Assembly (NCBI GenBank): GCA_021771915.1
Contig: JAETNY010000003.1
Coordinates: 62,001-126,000 of the forward strand
Origin: Bacillota bacterium
GTDB taxonomy: Bacteria; Bacillota; Dehalobacteriia; UBA4068; UBA4997
DNA: 64,000 nt
Reading direction: 5' to 3'
Of the stretch, positions 60,903 to 64,000 are shown piece after piece (position 1 is the first letter of the stretch; each line of letters starts with the position of its first letter). The notes below the pieces were generated by a model. The model was not told where the DNA came from and did not search any database. It was given only the letters and a program-made list of their open reading frames with translations. Both the position numbers and the translations under genes were made by a program.

Positions 60903-61823
60903 TTACTGTCCACCAGACGGCGGCGCAGTACCCAAAAGTTCACTGGGCGGCCGATGATTATCGTCATAACCACTGTAACCGGTGGTTGTGAAATCCAAAT
61001 TATAAACATCATGGCCACCGCTGAAATTGGTAATAGTCTGACCGTTATATTCCAGCGTTAAATGATTGGCGTTATTGGTACGAATATAAATGGACTCATT
61101 AGCCGAAAAAACCTCTGAGGAACCGGCCGCAATGGTGTGATGCGTGCTGGCCTCCGCGCCGTCAATGCGCACGCCCATCCAAACGTCCTCGTCCTCCGCG
61201 CGCACAATCAGCGTTATCGGCGGTTCCGTACTCAAATTAGCCGGCGGCGGCTCGTCATTATTGCCCATGCCCGGCAGCTTGGGGTTGTCCTGTAACAGAT
61301 AAAGCATTAAAAGCAGAGCCACAATCACACTGCCCAGCAAAAGCCAGATAAACCGCCGGCCAAAGCGCTTGCTGCGCGTGCGGATAGGGTGACCAAGCGC
61401 GCCATTGGAAAAAGCCTGCGCACGCAGCTGATTGGCACTGTCCGCCTTGGTATTCTGGTCTTGCAGACGACTTTGCGCCCGGCTCTTCATATCATGCAGC
61501 GTGGGGTCATAATTGCCCCCCTCCGCCATGGTCTGCACCACTTTTTTGCCGGAAACATAGGCTTCAAAATTGTTTTGCTTGCTGTTAACCTCATAATACG
61601 CTTTAACGTCCGCCAAAATTGGCGCTGGGTCCATACCCAAAAAACGCGCGTAAGTATCTGCGAAACCAATGGCATAAATGCGGCCCGGCATCTGCGCCAA
61701 ATCGCCGCTTTCCAAAAGCTGCAAATAGAGTTCTCGCACCTTGGTGGCTTCTTCCACCTGCGAATAGCTATAACCCAGAGTTTCTCTGGTTATGCGCATT
61801 AATTTGCCATTTTCCTCTAACAT
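60903..61823 (-). CDS. RodZ-like helix-turn-helix / DUF4115 protein
   Basis: N-terminal HTH (LMRITRETLGYSYSQVEEATKVRELYLQLLESGDLAQMPGRIYAIGFADTYARFLG), single TM, C-terminal domain. Confidence 0.88.
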   Translation of the reverse strand: MLEENGKLMRITRETLGYSYSQVEEATKVRELYLQLLESGDLAQMPGRIYAIGFADTYARFLGMDPAPILADVKAYYEVNSKQNNFEAYVSGKKVVQTMAEGGNYDPTLHDMKSRAQSRLQDQNTKADSANQLRAQAFSNGALGHPIRTRSKRFGRRFIWLLLGSVIVALLLMLYLLQDNPKLPGMGNNDEPPPANLSTEPPITLIVRAEDEDVWMGVRIDGAEASTHHTIAAGSSEVFSANESIYIRTNNANHLTLEYNGQTITNFSGGHDVYNLDFTTTGYSGYDDNHRPPSELLGTAPPSGGQ

Positions 61824-61826
61824 GGT

Positions 61827-64000
61827 TTATTCCTCCTCCCCGGCTGCCTCAACCGGGGCGTTCACATAAAGCATTTCAAACGTGGGCATATCCATCAACA
61901 CCGTCCGCTTATTGCCGGCCGGGGCGCTGACAATGCCCTCCTCCTGCATGGTATCAATCAGCCGCGCCGCCCGGTTATAGCCAATGCTGAAACGTCGCTG
62001 CAATGATGAAGCTGAAGCATGACCACTGTTAATCACCTGCTGACAGGCTTCAATAAACAAAGGCTCAAAACGGCTTTTCGGCTGCTCCTCCGCCTCATTT
62101 TCCTCCGGTTTATCCGGCTCCACCGGCAGTTCCAGATATTCCGGCTGCGCCTGGGCTTTGCAATAAGCCACCAAATCATGAATTTCCTCTTCGGTCAAAA
62201 ATGCGCCCTGAACGCGCAGAGGTTTCTGCTGACCAATCGGATAATACAGCATATCACCCTTACCCAAAAGCTTTTCCGCACCTCCCATATCCAAAATTGT
62301 GCGCGAGTCTATTTGCGAAGACACGGCAAAAGCAATACGCGAGGGAATATTAGCTTTAATCAGGCCGGTAATAACATCAACCGAGGGGCGCTGGGTGGCA
62401 ATAACCAAATGTATACCGGCCGCCCGGGCCAGCTGTGCCAGCCGGCAGATAGAGTCCTCCACGTCCTTGGAGGCTACCATCATCAAATCCGCCAACTCGT
62501 CAATCAGAACCACAATCTGCGGCATTTTCACCACATCGGGCAATTCATTATAGGTAACAAAATTCTTAACGCCGGCGTCCACAAAGACCAGATAACGCCG
62601 GTCCATCTCATTAACAACCTCTTTTAAAACCTGCGCCGCCTTTTTAGCGTCTGTCACCACCGGCCGCCCCAAATGCGGCAGACCAACATAGGCCGTCATT
62701 TCCACCTTTTTGGGGTCAACCATGATAAATTTAACTTCATCAGGCCGCGCTTTATATAAGATACTGCAAATCAGAGTATTCATGCAAACGCTTTTGCCGG
62801 AACCAGTAGCGCCGGCCACCAGCAAATGCGGCATTTCCGCCAAATTACCCACAATGGCCTGGCCGTTAATATCAATACCCAAACCAATGCTAATTTTTGA
62901 CTTGCTCTTCTGAAATTTCTCAGAACTCAAAACATCTTTGAAATAAACCGGGCTGGTTTCCTCTCTGGCCACCTCAATGCCCACCACAGGTTTACCCGGC
63001 ACCGGCGCTTCAATGCGCAAACCTCTGGCCGCCAAAGCCAGCGCAATATCGTCAGCCAGATTAACAATACGGGAAATTTTTACGCCCGGCGCCGGCTGCA
63101 ACTCATAGCGAATAATCGAGGGACCGCAAACCACCTCTACCACCTTGGTTTTAACGCCAAAGCTGGCCAGCACATTTTCCAGCCGCACGCTGTCGTCCAT
63201 AATACGCTGATTAATGCGGCTGTTTTTCACCACAATGCCGCCTTTCATCAGCGACAACGGCGGCAGCTGATAATCAACCACCCGAACCAGCTCGGTGCGC
63301 ACTGCCGGCGTTGCCTTTTCTGCGGTATGAACCTGTTGCGCCGTCTGTGCTACTGACTTGTCCTCAACTTCCGCCGGCGGCAAAATCTCGGATTCGTCTG
63401 CCGATGGTAATTCTTCCAACTCTGCCGGCCCACTCTGTCCTATGGTTTCCGGCGGCCAATTCTCATCTGTCTGCGCCGCCGGCTCCTCCTCGCTATCCAT
63501 AGCGGCGGCCGCAGCATAATCAGGCACCGGCGCCATGTTGGCCAACTCCTCATTTAAAGCCTGCACATAGCTGGAACCGGCCGGCTCGGTGCGGTCAGCA
63601 CGCACAAAATATTCTTCATCAAAAGCGGCCACGGTTTCCGTTAAGGCTTCATTAGTAACCGGCTCATTAATTTCCGCGTCGGCATAATTAATGTTATCAC
63701 TTTCCGCCGCAGCCTTTGCCACATCTTCAGTATTTTCAGCATTATCGGCATATTGCGCCGCCATAGCCGCGCCATTCAGCGCCAAATCATCAAAATCAGA
63801 AGCCAGACTATGAGCCGCCGGTTCTTCATCAACCACCGGCTCATATACCCGTGTGGGCGGCGGCGTAAACGGTACGACATTAGCATGGTTAACCACCGGA
63901 CGCGGCTGCGGCGTTTTGATAGTGGTAGTAAAGCCCTCGCGCAGGTTGGCGCGCGCATCTGTGGCGAAACGATTGCCGTCGTCAAGGCCATAAGTCAAAT
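61827..64000 (-). CDS. FtsK/SpoIIIE DNA translocase (5' end continues beyond window)
   Basis: MPHLLVAGATGSGKSVCMNTLICSILYKARPDEVKFIMVDPKKVEM; C-terminal gamma domain SSLQRRFSIGYNRAARLIDTMQEEGIVSA; no canonical start before window edge. Confidence 0.95.
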   Translation of the reverse strand, partial: LTYGLDDGNRFATDARANLREGFTTTIKTPQPRPVVNHANVVPFTPPPTRVYEPVVDEEPAAHSLASDFDDLALNGAAMAAQYADNAENTEDVAKAAAESDNINYADAEINEPVTNEALTETVAAFDEEYFVRADRTEPAGSSYVQALNEELANMAPVPDYAAAAAMDSEEEPAAQTDENWPPETIGQSGPAELEELPSADESEILPPAEVEDKSVAQTAQQVHTAEKATPAVRTELVRVVDYQLPPLSLMKGGIVVKNSRINQRIMDDSVRLENVLASFGVKTKVVEVVCGPSIIRYELQPAPGVKISRIVNLADDIALALAARGLRIEAPVPGKPVVGIEVAREETSPVYFKDVLSSEKFQKSKSKISIGLGIDINGQAIVGNLAEMPHLLVAGATGSGKSVCMNTLICSILYKARPDEVKFIMVDPKKVEMTAYVGLPHLGRPVVTDAKKAAQVLKEVVNEMDRRYLVFVDAGVKNFVTYNELPDVVKMPQIVVLIDELADLMMVASKDVEDSICRLAQLARAAGIHLVIATQRPSVDVITGLIKANIPSRIAFAVSSQIDSRTILDMGGAEKLLGKGDMLYYPIGQQKPLRVQGAFLTEEEIHDLVAYCKAQAQPEYLELPVEPDKPEENEAEEQPKSRFEPLFIEACQQVINSGHASASSLQRRFSIGYNRAARLIDTMQEEGIVSAPAGNKRTVLMDMPTFEMLYVNAPVEAAGEEE

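Overview
64 kb of a Bacillota-type chromosome. SpoIIP, SpoIID, ruvABC, queA/queH, rpsT-lepA-murJ and an SLH surface protein fit a diderm or spore-lineage firmicute, possibly Negativicutes; that placement is an inference. Most of the window is ordinary chromosomal content: leuABCD, lepA, murJ, ruvCAB, rimO, pgsA, FtsK/SpoIIIE, ABC transporters, tRNA-Thr(CGU). No rRNA, CRISPR array or IS element was seen. The strongest candidate for an undescribed system is at 31.67-33.48 kb. A lone tyrosine recombinase gene is bracketed by two 11-8-11 bp crossover-like sites in inverted orientation (19-nt exact inverted match). The bracketed segment also carries a consensus outward-facing promoter that now points into a terminator. 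Inversion would aim it at the neighbouring 1106-aa SLH/Ig/InlB-repeat surface protein gene. Other candidates: (i) a three-copy, spacing-conserved ECF-type promoter motif linking a sigma/anti-sigma pair to a MacAB-like efflux operon and a possible small RNA; (ii) a possible type I toxin-antitoxin locus at 40.25-40.45 kb; (iii) a collagen-like protein with an N-terminal Gly-Cys-Thr tract next to a glycosyltransferase; (iv) several promoter-embedded palindromes.
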